The translations under genes and the position numbers were made by a program. 64,000 bases of DNA from Alphaproteobacteria bacterium. GTDB lineage: Bacteria > Pseudomonadota > Alphaproteobacteria > Rickettsiales > SXRF01. Every line of letters starts with the position of its first letter. Positions within the stretch are counted from its first letter, which is position 1. The stretch spans positions 179,643-243,642 of the forward strand of contig JANYBV010000018.1 in NCBI GenBank assembly GCA_025360605.1, in the 5' to 3' direction. This document shows positions 8,469-16,873 of this stretch, one piece after another. Under the pieces are notes generated by a model. The model worked only from the letters and a program-made list of their open reading frames with translations, did not search any database and was not told the DNA's origin.

Positions 8469-9316
8469 GCAGCCGTAAGTGCCGCGCTACGCTGCGGAGC
8501 GGGTGGCAACACAAGGCTACTTGAGCTTATACCGCTCATGCCCCACATATTGGCATCCAGCGCAATCGCATTCACCTGCGCCAGAGCGCGTGAAGAAAGC
8601 GTAATACTTGGAGCTTCAACCTTGCGTTCCACTTGTGCCAGTAGCTGGCGGGTAGCTTCGTCACCGCCGCGTGCCTGATCGGACAGCCATTGTTTCAGCG
8701 GCACGCCCTTGTCGTTTTTCATTTCCGGTGATGGCCTGAAACTCCCTGCTTCGGTCAGCATTGCCATCATGGCGAGGTTGCCCTGATTGAAGGCAATCTG
8801 GAACGAGCGGGCTTTTTCATCTACGCTGAGTTCTTTATCGAGTATCTTGCCGGCTTCCTTGGTTTTGCCAAGTTGCAGGGCGGTTGCCAGCGGGCTTCCG
8901 GCGGAATTCTGTGCGGTGTTCACGGTCTGGTTTACGGCCTTGGGGTCTTTGAGTGCTTCGAGGGCTTCTTCCAGCGCTTCGTGCAGCTTTTTTACGCTGC
9001 CTATTTCTTTGCCTTTGGTCAGCGATAACACCAGCTGTCCGGCATTGTTGACGGCAAAACCGTCATACTGCATTTTGGCGTTATAGTGGGACGCGATGAC
9101 TTCTTTTTCGCCCTTGCTCAGGGTTTCGGTGGCGGTGAAGGTGACTTTGCCGGTGCGGCGGTCCACCACGATACTGTCATACTCGCTGCCCTTGGCTTTC
9201 GCCACTTCCACACGCGCCATCACGCTGTCGGCAAGCGCGTCGGTCATCCGTCCTGAGAGCGGTGTCCTGAAGCGTTCGAGTATGGAGTTAAGTGCAACCA
9301 TGGTTTCAATACCCAC
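8465..9316 (-). CDS. Hypothetical protein with ankyrin-like helical segment
   Basis: Up to 283 residues from GTG 9316; ATG 9301 is an equally possible start. Not recognised. Residues about 130-230 contain helix pairs such as SPLATALQLGKTKEAGKIL and FNQGNLAMMAMLTEAG that resemble degenerate ankyrin-type repeats; the N-terminal half is charged with a beta segment (SIVVDRRTGKVTFTATE). No signal peptide or membrane helix. A TATAAT at 9338-9333 on the minus strand would start transcription only about 10 bases before the GTG, favouring the ATG. Convergent with lptG. Confidence 0.55.
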   Translation of the reverse strand: MGIETMVALNSILERFRTPLSGRMTDALADSVMARVEVAKAKGSEYDSIVVDRRTGKVTFTATETLSKGEKEVIASHYNAKMQYDGFAVNNAGQLVLSLTKGKEIGSVKKLHEALEEALEALKDPKAVNQTVNTAQNSAGSPLATALQLGKTKEAGKILDKELSVDEKARSFQIAFNQGNLAMMAMLTEAGSFRPSPEMKNDKGVPLKQWLSDQARGGDEATRQLLAQVERKVEAPSITLSSRALAQVNAIALDANMWGMSGISSSSLVLPPAPQRSAALTAA

Positions 9317-9413
9317 ATTATTCTATGCTTTCATTATATAACGCCCCGCCCTCTGTGTGTGTTAAGCTTTTATGACACGCAGTTGAAACCAATACATTGA
9401 TTTTAAAGGAAAA

Positions 9414-9436
9414 ATTTTAGCAAGGAAGACTAAAAT
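9414..9436 (-). terminator. Possible weak terminator downstream of the 106-residue gene
   Basis: On the minus strand a 7-bp stem (ATTTTAG / CTAAAAT, 9-base loop) is followed by TTTT. The stem is AT-only, so termination is uncertain. Confidence 0.3.
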
Positions 9437-9448
9437 GACGGGGCGTGT

Positions 9449-9769
9449 TTATAACGGCTTCGTCATATTCACCTGCAGCAGCTTGTTTTTCAGGTCGATG
9501 ATCTCGTTATTGCGCTCGAAGATAATCTCTTCGTAGTCAAAGCATTGCTGGGCGTGCGCCTTGGTGATTTCCTCGATTTTATCCTCAATCTGGCGCACTT
9601 TGTCGCAGGCGGCCTCGAATTCGCGCACCGCCACCATGGTTTTGATCAGCCGGTAGCCCAGCGCAATCAGGACCAGCGCAATCACCATCGCCCCCGTCAT
9701 CAGCCCGAGTGTCTGCGGCAGGGTGTAGGTAGTGGTCCAGCTTTCGGCGGCGGGGAGGGTGGCGCTCAT
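9449..9769 (-). CDS. Hypothetical single-pass membrane protein with coiled coil
   Basis: 106 residues: a polar N-terminus, one hydrophobic helix (about residues 18-42, LGLMTGAMVIALVLIALGY) and a charged heptad-like coiled coil (about 50-100). The architecture resembles small membrane-anchored scaffold or phage-lysis-accessory proteins, but nothing specific is recognised. It lies upstream of a histidine-biosynthesis block on the opposite strand. Confidence 0.5.
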   Translation of the reverse strand: MSATLPAAESWTTTYTLPQTLGLMTGAMVIALVLIALGYRLIKTMVAVREFEAACDKVRQIEDKIEEITKAHAQQCFDYEEIIFERNNEIIDLKNKLLQVNMTKPL

Positions 9770-9885
9770 AAGGGCTTACTTTGCCAGCGGTTAGGGGCTT
9801 TATGCATGTTCGTCGGATTTCCCTGAATAATTACTTTCGCCTAATCTGGTACAGGATCGGTGATTATTCAAGGGAGTACTTGTAA

Positions 9886-9933
9886 ATGCCGGATTTTATG
9901 ATAGAAATCAGTATCAAATATCACCTTTTGTAA
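9886..9933 (+). CDS. Possible 15-residue peptide before the his block
   Basis: ATG at 9886 follows AAGGGAG (9869-9875) and opens a short frame MPDFMIEISIKYHLL that ends 6 bases before the next start. An inverted repeat GAATAAT / ATTATTC (9825-9831 and 9863-9869) lies upstream. It has only one His, so it does not look like a classical histidine attenuator peptide. Confidence 0.25.
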   Translation: MPDFMIEISIKYHLL

Positions 9934-9938
9934 CAGGC

Positions 9939-10202
9939 GTGGGTATCGTGTCGCGTTTTGGAATTTTTCTTTGGGCGGTTGTCGCCGGAATGCTGGTATC
10001 TGCCCCTGTACTGGCGGCTTTATCAAACACCATGTGTGGTGGTGACAGCAATGTTGGCTACACCTGCAATGAAGCCGCCAAAACCACCTGTGCCTGCGAA
10101 AACCTCATCGACAAATCGACGATGGGGAATGAAGAAATGTGTAAAAACCATATGTCACCCACCGCTTTAAAATCCGAATTATTGAAAGAGACGCGTAAGT
10201 AA
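9939..10202 (+). CDS. Small secreted Cys-rich protein
   Basis: 87 residues from GTG 9939 (GTG 9948 is an alternative start). A signal peptide is evident (about 1-27, [17 protein letters not shown]). The mature part has five cysteines ([24 protein letters not shown]), suggesting disulfides or metal binding in the periplasm. The family is not recognised. It ends 2 bases before hisB and probably shares its transcript. Confidence 0.55.
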   Translation: MGIVSRFGIFLWAVVAGMLVSAPVLAALSNTMCGGDSNVGYTCNEAAKTTCACENLIDKSTMGNEEMCKNHMSPTALKSELLKETRK

Positions 10203-10204
10203 TT

Positions 10205-10804
10205 ATGAGAAAAGCAAAAATCGAACGTAAAACCAAGGAAACGCAAATCACGGTCGAGCTGAATATCGACGGCACCGGCAAATACGACGTATCGACCGGC
10301 ATCGGCTTTCTCGACCACATGATCGAGCAGCTCTCTCGCCACAGCCTGATCGACATTACGCTGCGCGCTAAAGGCGACCTGCACATCGATTACCATCACA
10401 CCACCGAGGACACCGGCATTGCCATCGGCGAGGCCTTTGCCAAGGCGCTCGGCGAGCGCAAGGGCATTGTGCGCTATGGCCATGCCTATATCCCGATGGA
10501 TGAAACGCTGACCCGCGTGGCGCTCGACCTGTCGGGCAGGCCGTATTTCGTCTGGAAGGTGGAGTTCACCAAGCCGAAACTCGGCGAGATGGATACCGAA
10601 CTGTTCCGCGAGTGGTTTCAGGCGTTTGCCTTTGCCGCCGGAGCCACGCTGCACATGGAAAACCTCTACGGGGTGAATAACCACCACATCGTCGAATCCT
10701 GCTACAAGGGCCTTGCCCGCGCGCTTCGCGTGGCCACCGATATAGACCCGCGCAAGAGCGACGAGATTCCTTCCACCAAAGGTACACTCGGCGGGAGCCT
10801 GTAA
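10205..10804 (+). CDS. hisB: Imidazoleglycerol-phosphate dehydratase
   Basis: 199 residues, the monofunctional dehydratase form without the phosphatase domain fused in enterobacteria. It performs the sixth step of histidine synthesis. The two metal-binding motifs are [12 protein letters not shown] near residue 60 and NNHHIVE near residue 158; an N-terminal RKTKETQI segment and GIGFLDHM are also typical. Its stop codon overlaps the start of the DUF2628 gene by one base, consistent with an operon. Confidence 0.96.
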   Translation: MRKAKIERKTKETQITVELNIDGTGKYDVSTGIGFLDHMIEQLSRHSLIDITLRAKGDLHIDYHHTTEDTGIAIGEAFAKALGERKGIVRYGHAYIPMDETLTRVALDLSGRPYFVWKVEFTKPKLGEMDTELFREWFQAFAFAAGATLHMENLYGVNNHHIVESCYKGLARALRVATDIDPRKSDEIPSTKGTLGGSL

Positions 10805-11196
10805 TGTTCAACCGCATGAAGATTTACACGGTTCACATCAATCCGGATGACACGGGCTCGCGCTTCAAGCCTGTATTTATCAAGGAAGGCTTCAACATGA
10901 TGGCGTTTGTGTTCACCGTATTCTGGGCGTTGTATCAGCGTTTGTGGGTCGTGGCGCTGGCGCTGGTGGCCATTAATTTGGGGTTGGTGGTGCTGGCTAA
11001 GGCGCATTTGCTGACGCATTTGAGCGTGGCTGCGGTGCATCTGGGGATGCATATTCTGGTCGGGTATCACGCGAACGACTGGCTGCGCGCGCGCATGGGC
11101 AAAAAAGGCTACATCATCAGCGATATCACGGCGGCCGATAGTTTCCTGCGTGCCGAGCAGCGCTATCTTGAGCGCTATGTGGCGGCGGTTGGCTAA
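10804..11196 (+). CDS. DUF2628 membrane protein
   Basis: 130 residues. After a polar start (KIYTVHINP) comes the DUF2628 segment FIKEGFNMMAFVFTVFWALYQRLW, further hydrophobic helices at about 55-80, and the C-terminal motif GYHANDWLRARMGKKGY. Function is not known. The position between hisB and hisH is common in alphaproteobacteria. It is translationally coupled to hisB and followed 2 bases later by hisH. Confidence 0.8.
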   Translation: MFNRMKIYTVHINPDDTGSRFKPVFIKEGFNMMAFVFTVFWALYQRLWVVALALVAINLGLVVLAKAHLLTHLSVAAVHLGMHILVGYHANDWLRARMGKKGYIISDITAADSFLRAEQRYLERYVAAVG

Positions 11197-11198
11197 CG

Positions 11199-11834
11199 AT
11201 GTCTGTCGTCATCATCGATTACGGTTCTGGCAATCTGCGCTCGGTTGCGAAGGCATTTGAACGGGTAGCGGCGGGGAAACACACAGTGACCGTATCCAGC
11301 TCGCCCAATGCTCTCGATGCAGCCACCCACATTGTACTCCCCGGAGTCGGCGCGTATGCGGATTGCATGAACGGCCTACGCTCCTTGTCCGGAATGCTGG
11401 GTGCGCTGGAAGTGCAGGTGCTTAAGCATAAAAAACCGTTTCTGGGCATTTGCGTCGGCATGCAGATGGTGTTTGAACAGGGGCATGAGCATGGCATCCA
11501 TCAGGGGTTGGGCTGGCTGAAGGGCGAAGTGGTGATGTTGAAACCTGCTAACACCGCGCTTAAAATACCCCATATGGGCTGGAACAACCTGTCGATCAAA
11601 GACGATCATCCGCTGATGCGCGGCATCCCGCAGGATTCACATGCCTATTTCGTGCATAGCTATCACGCGCAGTGCCGCGAGCCATCAGATGTCATCGCTA
11701 CGGTCGATTATGGACAAACGGTGACGGCGGTGGTAGGCCGTGACAACATTATGGGCACGCAGTTCCATCCTGAAAAAAGTCAGGAAACGGGATTGCGGTT
11801 GCTGGGAAATTTTTTAGCATATGAAAACGGATAA
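11199..11834 (+). CDS. hisH: Imidazole glycerol phosphate synthase, glutamine amidotransferase subunit
   Basis: 211 residues of a class I glutamine amidotransferase. The catalytic triad is visible: Cys85 in GICVGMQM, His190 and Glu192 in GTQFHPEKS. It supplies ammonia to HisF for the step producing imidazoleglycerol phosphate and AICAR. The hisF partner lies 1.8 kb downstream, separated by a GNAT gene, an unknown gene and hisA. Confidence 0.95.
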   Translation: MSVVIIDYGSGNLRSVAKAFERVAAGKHTVTVSSSPNALDAATHIVLPGVGAYADCMNGLRSLSGMLGALEVQVLKHKKPFLGICVGMQMVFEQGHEHGIHQGLGWLKGEVVMLKPANTALKIPHMGWNNLSIKDDHPLMRGIPQDSHAYFVHSYHAQCREPSDVIATVDYGQTVTAVVGRDNIMGTQFHPEKSQETGLRLLGNFLAYENG

Positions 11835-11842
11835 GGCATAAC

Positions 11843-12376
11843 ATGAACGCCCGCGTAGAAAGAATGACGGAATTCCGTCATGCCGACCTGAACGAACTGG
11901 TGCAGGCCACCGAAGATGCCATCCGTGACGGCATCGGGTTCAACTGGATGGTTCCCCCGGGGAAAGATGTGCTGGAAACCTACTGGAAAGGTGTGCTGGT
12001 GGTGCCGGAGCGCGTATTGTTCGTCGGGCGCATTGATGGCACGCTGGCGGCCAGCATCCAGCTGGTGAAACCGGGAGCGAGCAAGGAAACATCGTCATTC
12101 GCCGCATCTCTGGAAGCGCATTTTGTTGCCCCTTGGGCGCGTGGTCACGGGCTGGCAAAAAACCTGCTGGATTCTGCCGAGCGCGAGGCACGTTCGCAGG
12201 GATTTTCCGTGCTTAAACTCAGTGTGCGGCAAACGCAGGAAGCCGCTATCCAGCTTTACGAGGAGAGCGGGTATACCTGTTGGGGCGTGTTGCCGACCTA
12301 TGAGTTCGTCAACGCCAAAATGATTGCAGGTAAATTTTATTATAAAAACCTAGAACCCATAACCACACTAGTCTGA
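11843..12376 (+). CDS. GNAT-family N-acetyltransferase
   Basis: 177 residues. The acetyl-CoA-binding motif is APWARGHGLAKNLLDSAE (about residues 97-114), followed by VLKLSVRQTQEAAIQLYEESGY, the usual beta5/helix region. The substrate is not predictable. It is encoded within the his block, 8 bases after hisH and 7 bases before the next gene, so it is likely co-transcribed without necessarily acting in histidine synthesis. Confidence 0.85.
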   Translation: MNARVERMTEFRHADLNELVQATEDAIRDGIGFNWMVPPGKDVLETYWKGVLVVPERVLFVGRIDGTLAASIQLVKPGASKETSSFAASLEAHFVAPWARGHGLAKNLLDSAEREARSQGFSVLKLSVRQTQEAAIQLYEESGYTCWGVLPTYEFVNAKMIAGKFYYKNLEPITTLV

Positions 12377-12383
12377 TACTTAT

Positions 12384-12836
12384 ATGCAATTTTTGTCGTT
12401 TCAAAGAGGCCTTATCGAGTACTCGAAAATATATGAACACAACGATACGCACCGCGATATTACGATGTATTTTGCCGAGATTGAAAGTTGTGGCGAGGAC
12501 GAAAAACTAACTGCTATGATTGAAACCTACGGCAATCTGGCACTCTTTATTCGCTCCAATAAAACATCCCCTGCCATTATGGAGCGCTTTGCCACCCGTC
12601 TGCGTAATAAAAACGCAGGGATTCACGAATTTTATTTTACTGAAAGTGCAGGTGGCCAGATGGCGGTGGCGGGTAACCTGAAGGTGTTTTTACAGCAGGC
12701 GGATGCAGGCGATTTCCCTGATTTTTTTGATCACAATGAATCGGGGGCTGCCACCAGTGTAATCCAGAAAAGATTACTTCCGATTTTAAACAAGATCATT
12801 GAAGTGATTGAAGAATTAAAAAAGGTGGGAGGTTGA
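12384..12836 (+). CDS. Hypothetical protein within the his block
   Basis: 150 residues, not recognised. It looks soluble and mixed alpha/beta, with a hydrophobic strand (NLALFIRSN) near residue 50 and a C-terminal amphipathic helix (LLPILNKIIEVIEELKK). The gene is visibly more AT-rich than hisB or hisH, suggesting a different history. It sits between the GNAT gene and hisA. Confidence 0.55.
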   Translation: MQFLSFQRGLIEYSKIYEHNDTHRDITMYFAEIESCGEDEKLTAMIETYGNLALFIRSNKTSPAIMERFATRLRNKNAGIHEFYFTESAGGQMAVAGNLKVFLQQADAGDFPDFFDHNESGAATSVIQKRLLPILNKIIEVIEELKKVGG

Positions 12837-12876
12837 ATATGAAAACACATAAAACACAACAGAGGATATCTTCAAA

Positions 12877-13596
12877 ATGATTCTCTATCCTGCGATTGAT
12901 TTGAAAGATGGTAAATGCGTGCGGCTGCTGCGCGGCGAGATGGACAAGGCGACGGTATTTTCCGACAGCCCTGCCAATCAGGCGGCGGTGTTTGAAAGGT
13001 CCGGCTTTGAATGGCTGCATATCGTTGATTTAAACGGTGCTTTTGAAGGCAAACCGGTGAATGAATCGGCCGTGAAATCGGTGCTGGAACGGGTTAAAAT
13101 GCCTGTGCAGCTGGGTGGTGGTATCCGCGATATCGACATGATCGCCACATGGCTGGAAGCAGGCGTTTCCCGCGTGATTTTAGGCACGGCGGCGCTGCGC
13201 AATCCCATACTGGTCAAGGAAGCATGCCGTTTGTTTACTGGCCAGATTGCCGTGGGTATTGATGCCAAGGGCGGCAAGGTGGCGGTGAATGGCTGGGCGG
13301 AAGTGTCTGATACCCCCGCCGTGGATCTGGCAAAAAAATTTGAGGATGTCGGCGTGTGCGCTATCATCTATACCGACATCAGCCGTGACGGTGCGATGGC
13401 AGGCCCCAACTTTGACGAAACAGTGAAACTCGCCGAAGCCATCACCACGCCAGTAATTGCCTCCGGCGGCATCAGCTCGGTGGACGACATCAAACGCTAT
13501 AAGGAATTTTCCGATCTGGGGATTGAAGGCTGCATCCTCGGACGCGCCATTTATGAAGGGGCGATCAAACCGGAAGAGGCGCTAAAACTGTGCTGA
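12877..13596 (+). CDS. hisA: Phosphoribosylformimino-5-aminoimidazole carboxamide ribotide isomerase
   Basis: 239-residue TIM-barrel isomerase. The general base/acid residues are Asp8 (YPAIDLKDG) and the Asp in TDISRDGAM near residue 168; phosphate loops GGGIRD and ASGGISS are present. It converts ProFAR to PRFAR. It overlaps hisF by 7 bases, so translation is probably coupled. Confidence 0.96.
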   Translation: MILYPAIDLKDGKCVRLLRGEMDKATVFSDSPANQAAVFERSGFEWLHIVDLNGAFEGKPVNESAVKSVLERVKMPVQLGGGIRDIDMIATWLEAGVSRVILGTAALRNPILVKEACRLFTGQIAVGIDAKGGKVAVNGWAEVSDTPAVDLAKKFEDVGVCAIIYTDISRDGAMAGPNFDETVKLAEAITTPVIASGGISSVDDIKRYKEFSDLGIEGCILGRAIYEGAIKPEEALKLC

Positions 13597-14348
13597 AAAC
13601 CCGAATCATTCCCTGCCTTGATGTCAAAGATGGCCGTGTGGTCAAAGGCATCAATTTTGTCAAGCTGCGCGACGCGGGCGATCCCGTGGAGCAGGCGAAG
13701 CTCTATGACGCGCAAGGAGCGGACGAGCTGTGTTTTCTCGATATCACCGCCTCCAGCGATGACCGTTCTATTTTGTATGATGTGATCAGCCGCGTGGCCG
13801 AGCAGTGTTTCATGCCGCTGACGGTGGGTGGCGGTGTGCGGGTGGTGGCGGATATCCGTAATTTGCTGCTGGCGGGGGCGGATAAAGTATCAATCAACAC
13901 GCAGGCGGTGAAGCACCCCGAATTTGTCGGCGAGGCGGCGGCTAAATTTGGTTCGCAGTGTATTGTGGTCGCCATTGATGCCAAGCAGATATCCGCAGGC
14001 AGGTTTGAAATTTTCACCCACGGCGGGCGCAACGCCACGGGCATTGATGCGGTGGCGTGGGCGCAGAAAATGGCGGAACTTGGGGCAGGGGAGATTCTAC
14101 TCACCTCGATGGACCGTGACGGTACCAAAAAAGGCGTGGACCTCGCGCTTACCAAAGCGGTGTCCGAAGCCGTAACCATTCCGGTGATTGCCTCGGGGGG
14201 GATTGGTGCGCTGGGGGATTTTGTCGATGCGGTGAAGGTGGGCAAGGCCGATGCAGTGCTGGCGGCATCTGTTTTTCATTTCGGCACGTTCACCATCTCT
14301 CAGGTGAAAGAAGCGCTGGGCGCTTCTGGCGTTCCGATGCGGCCATAA
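13590..14348 (+). CDS. hisF: Imidazole glycerol phosphate synthase cyclase subunit
   Basis: 252-residue TIM barrel paralogous to HisA. The catalytic Asp11 lies in [13 protein letters not shown] and the second in [11 protein letters not shown] near residue 172. It uses ammonia from HisH to close the imidazole ring. It is the last gene of the block: hisE, often next in alphaproteobacteria, is not here and a convergent protease gene follows after 2 bases. Confidence 0.97.
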   Translation: MLKTRIIPCLDVKDGRVVKGINFVKLRDAGDPVEQAKLYDAQGADELCFLDITASSDDRSILYDVISRVAEQCFMPLTVGGGVRVVADIRNLLLAGADKVSINTQAVKHPEFVGEAAAKFGSQCIVVAIDAKQISAGRFEIFTHGGRNATGIDAVAWAQKMAELGAGEILLTSMDRDGTKKGVDLALTKAVSEAVTIPVIASGGIGALGDFVDAVKVGKADAVLAASVFHFGTFTISQVKEALGASGVPMRP

Positions 14349-14350
14349 TT

Positions 14351-15208
14351 TCAGCGAATATTTAACACACGCGTAGAGTGGTTGAAATCGTCATCGTTTT
14401 GTGTGCAGCGCAGGTTGACAATAGAGTCCGCAATCGCTTTTAGCCTCTGCTGATCGGGGAATTCTGCAAAATCTTTTTCTTCCATAGCAATGCCGTTTTC
14501 TGAAAGAAACTGCCGGATAGAAGACTGGCTGGCGGCGATATTGGTGTCGGTATTGGCTGCCACCTCAGCATCCGCAACTTTGATCTCATCCATGGTCTTG
14601 GCGCTTTTGAGTTTAGCCATAGCCGCTTTGAACGGGCCGATGCAGGTGGCGCTGGCGCAGGTTCCGCCAGAGGTCAGCCCGACGATATTACCATACGAAT
14701 CCAGCACCGGCCCGCCGCTAAAACCAAAACGTGCGCTGTAGGTGAATTGTATCCAGTTGTCTTTGCTGCGCATGGTTGTGGTATTTTTCAGCACCGCGTC
14801 ATTGGTGCTGAATGCCACGAATTCCTTGTTGATATCGGTGGTGCTTTCGGGATACCCCGCAACCACCAGCTTTTCGCTGGGCTGGAGAGGCTGGCGGACA
14901 GAACGCATAGTGGCAATATGCTCGATGGTCAGCAGCGGTATGATTTTCAGCAACGCGAGGTCTTTGTCGGGATTTTGGGCAAGCAACTGAACCTTGAGCA
15001 CCATCTGCTCGTTATGGGCGCTGATATCGTCGCTGCAATGCGCCACCACATGGTTAGCGGTCAGCAGATACCCGTCATGGCTGATGTAAAAACCGGTGCC
15101 TTCGGCGATTTTGTGTGATGGATGCTCTGACTGTGCGGCCGCCGGATGCGGGCAAAGGCTGATCGTTACAAGGAGGGTGAATAAGGCACGATAGCGGGAA
15201 TACTTCAT
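14351..15208 (-). CDS. Secreted trypsin-like serine protease
   Basis: About 285 residues if the ATG at 15208 (MKYSRYRALFTLLV) is used; an in-frame start at 15232 would add 8 residues before the signal peptide. The signal peptide ends near AAAQS. The S1/HtrA-type triad is evident: His in LLTANHVVAH, Asp in DKDLALLKI and Ser in FGFSGGPVL. No PDZ domain follows; the C-terminal 110 residues are helical and include a Cys pair (TCASATC) just after the Ser loop. It is likely a periplasmic protease. Convergent with hisF. Confidence 0.85.
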   Translation of the reverse strand: MKYSRYRALFTLLVTISLCPHPAAAQSEHPSHKIAEGTGFYISHDGYLLTANHVVAHCSDDISAHNEQMVLKVQLLAQNPDKDLALLKIIPLLTIEHIATMRSVRQPLQPSEKLVVAGYPESTTDINKEFVAFSTNDAVLKNTTTMRSKDNWIQFTYSARFGFSGGPVLDSYGNIVGLTSGGTCASATCIGPFKAAMAKLKSAKTMDEIKVADAEVAANTDTNIAASQSSIRQFLSENGIAMEEKDFAEFPDQQRLKAIADSIVNLRCTQNDDDFNHSTRVLNIR

Positions 15209-15290
15209 AGAATGTCCGGTGATTTTCTCCATTCTATCAGGCGGGTCTTAAAGCATGTTTAAAGGCTTTCTATATATCAAGCAATTGTAA

Positions 15291-15296
15291 TATAAT
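15291..15296 (+). promoter_or_regulatory. Possible -10 element upstream of the TIKI-like gene
   Basis: A TATAAT in an AT-rich gap lies about 80 bases before the start at 15377. The -35 region is weak (TTCTAT), so this is tentative. Confidence 0.3.
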
Positions 15297-15376
15297 GATA
15301 AATAAAACAAAGGGCGTTGCGTTGTCACGGCTTCTTCACAGGAACGTCATAGAAAATAAAGGATAGTTCGGTTAAA

Positions 15377-16873
15377 ATGGGCGCTATGGCTGACGAACCC
15401 ACCACCACTTACTACCGCATAGGCAGTGAATCCAACCGGCCCATCACGCCTATTGGAATTACGTCCGCACAACTGGTGGATGGCCTGCGCGCTTCCGGTG
15501 TCCGGCTGGTTGCATTTGGTGACGGCGAGCATACCTCCACCGAGGTGACGCGCCAGTTCAACAAAGCCATGGAAGGGGCAAAGCAACCCTTGGGGCAGAT
15601 ATTTCTGGAGCGGCGCAATACCGAGCAGGCACTTGTCGATGCCTATCTCAAAGATGGCAGCGAAAAATCCGTCACCGCACTGAAAGCCGAAGTCATCCCC
15701 GATAACGATGCTCACGCACCCGACAAGGAAGATCTGCGGAAAGACTATTTTGCACAAGGCTGGAAACCGTATGAAATTGCCAAAGCCAAGAAAATGGGTG
15801 TGTCCTTTGTCGATGCCTATGACAAAGACAAACATGGCCCCGCGACGGATTTAGGCAACGAATTGCTCCGCATTGAAAGGCGTTTTGCCCTTATCTCGAA
15901 AATGGTAGCGGACGGCGAAACGGATGATGATAAAAAAGCAGGAAAGACACTGGGTGAGTTGCTCAAAAAAGATGACGATGCCCTAAAAACACTGGCCGCA
16001 AGTGTGGAGGTGGGCGTGGGTAAACGCTTTAAAATTTATGAGGGCGAAGAAATATCCAAAATGTCGAAGGAGGAACTGAAAACCTTTTTCAAAGATTTCG
16101 TGGAATCTTTTCCTGCCCCCAAAGGTGGCAAAAAAGACTACGCCGAATACACGTTCAGCGAGCTAAAAGACATGGTGCAGACCCAGTATACTTTGGTCGA
16201 GGCAAAGGAACAGGCGGCCAAAAATGTCCGCGATATATGGCGTGACGAGAAGATGGCCGATGGTGTTACTAAAGGTCTTGGCAAGGATGGTACGGGAGCC
16301 ATGCTGATCGGCATGGGCCATTACGGGAAAAAAGCGGAAGGCCGCACGGAGCCGAATCTGGAAGAACGGCTGCGCAAGGAACTGGGTGATGCCATGGTGC
16401 GCGTGGATATCATTCCCGTTAGTTCCGGTTCGCTGGATGTCATCGCCGGCAAGGATGGGCTGAAAGAACTGGTCACGGTGGGCGGAAGGCAGGGCGCTGA
16501 TTACACAATCTTTGTTGTCGATGAGAATGTACAGTACAGCATGGGGCCATCGAAAGCACCGGAAGGAGCCACGAAGGAAGACACGGCTAAAATAGCAGTC
16601 GACAAGGATGCGCACGATAAACGTGTGGAGCGCAGCAAGAAATTTGCCGAAGCCGAAAAAAAAGAACCCGAGAAAAAATTGGATACAAATAAGGACCGTG
16701 AAAAAGGCGGCAGTGGCCGCATCGCCTCGCTTTTACCACCCGATTGGTCCGGTGGCACTGCACTGGTTGCAATCGGAAATCAACCGGAAGACGACGATCT
16801 GGGAGGGTTCAAGCCGGATGTGGTGAAACTCGCCAGACCCAAAGGCCGCATCAATCCTTTTGAGATGGGCTGA
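15377..16873 (+). CDS. Putative TIKI/ChaN/erythromycin-esterase-like superfamily protein
   Basis: 498 residues without signal peptide. Motifs fit the EreA/ChaN/TIKI fold: VAFGDGEHTSTEV (Glu51, His52), FLERRN (Glu78), NVRDIWRDEKMADGV near residue 285 and AMLIGMGHYGK near 305, which correspond to the paired Glu/His, the Arg...Met segment and the late GxGH motif. A highly charged Lys/Glu-rich segment (about 395-445) follows. Members are hydrolases or haem-binding proteins, so enzymatic activity is plausible but the substrate is unknown. It overlaps the convergent transglutaminase gene by 23 bases. Assigned from motif reading only. Confidence 0.5.
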   Translation: MGAMADEPTTTYYRIGSESNRPITPIGITSAQLVDGLRASGVRLVAFGDGEHTSTEVTRQFNKAMEGAKQPLGQIFLERRNTEQALVDAYLKDGSEKSVTALKAEVIPDNDAHAPDKEDLRKDYFAQGWKPYEIAKAKKMGVSFVDAYDKDKHGPATDLGNELLRIERRFALISKMVADGETDDDKKAGKTLGELLKKDDDALKTLAASVEVGVGKRFKIYEGEEISKMSKEELKTFFKDFVESFPAPKGGKKDYAEYTFSELKDMVQTQYTLVEAKEQAAKNVRDIWRDEKMADGVTKGLGKDGTGAMLIGMGHYGKKAEGRTEPNLEERLRKELGDAMVRVDIIPVSSGSLDVIAGKDGLKELVTVGGRQGADYTIFVVDENVQYSMGPSKAPEGATKEDTAKIAVDKDAHDKRVERSKKFAEAEKKEPEKKLDTNKDREKGGSGRIASLLPPDWSGGTALVAIGNQPEDDDLGGFKPDVVKLARPKGRINPFEMG

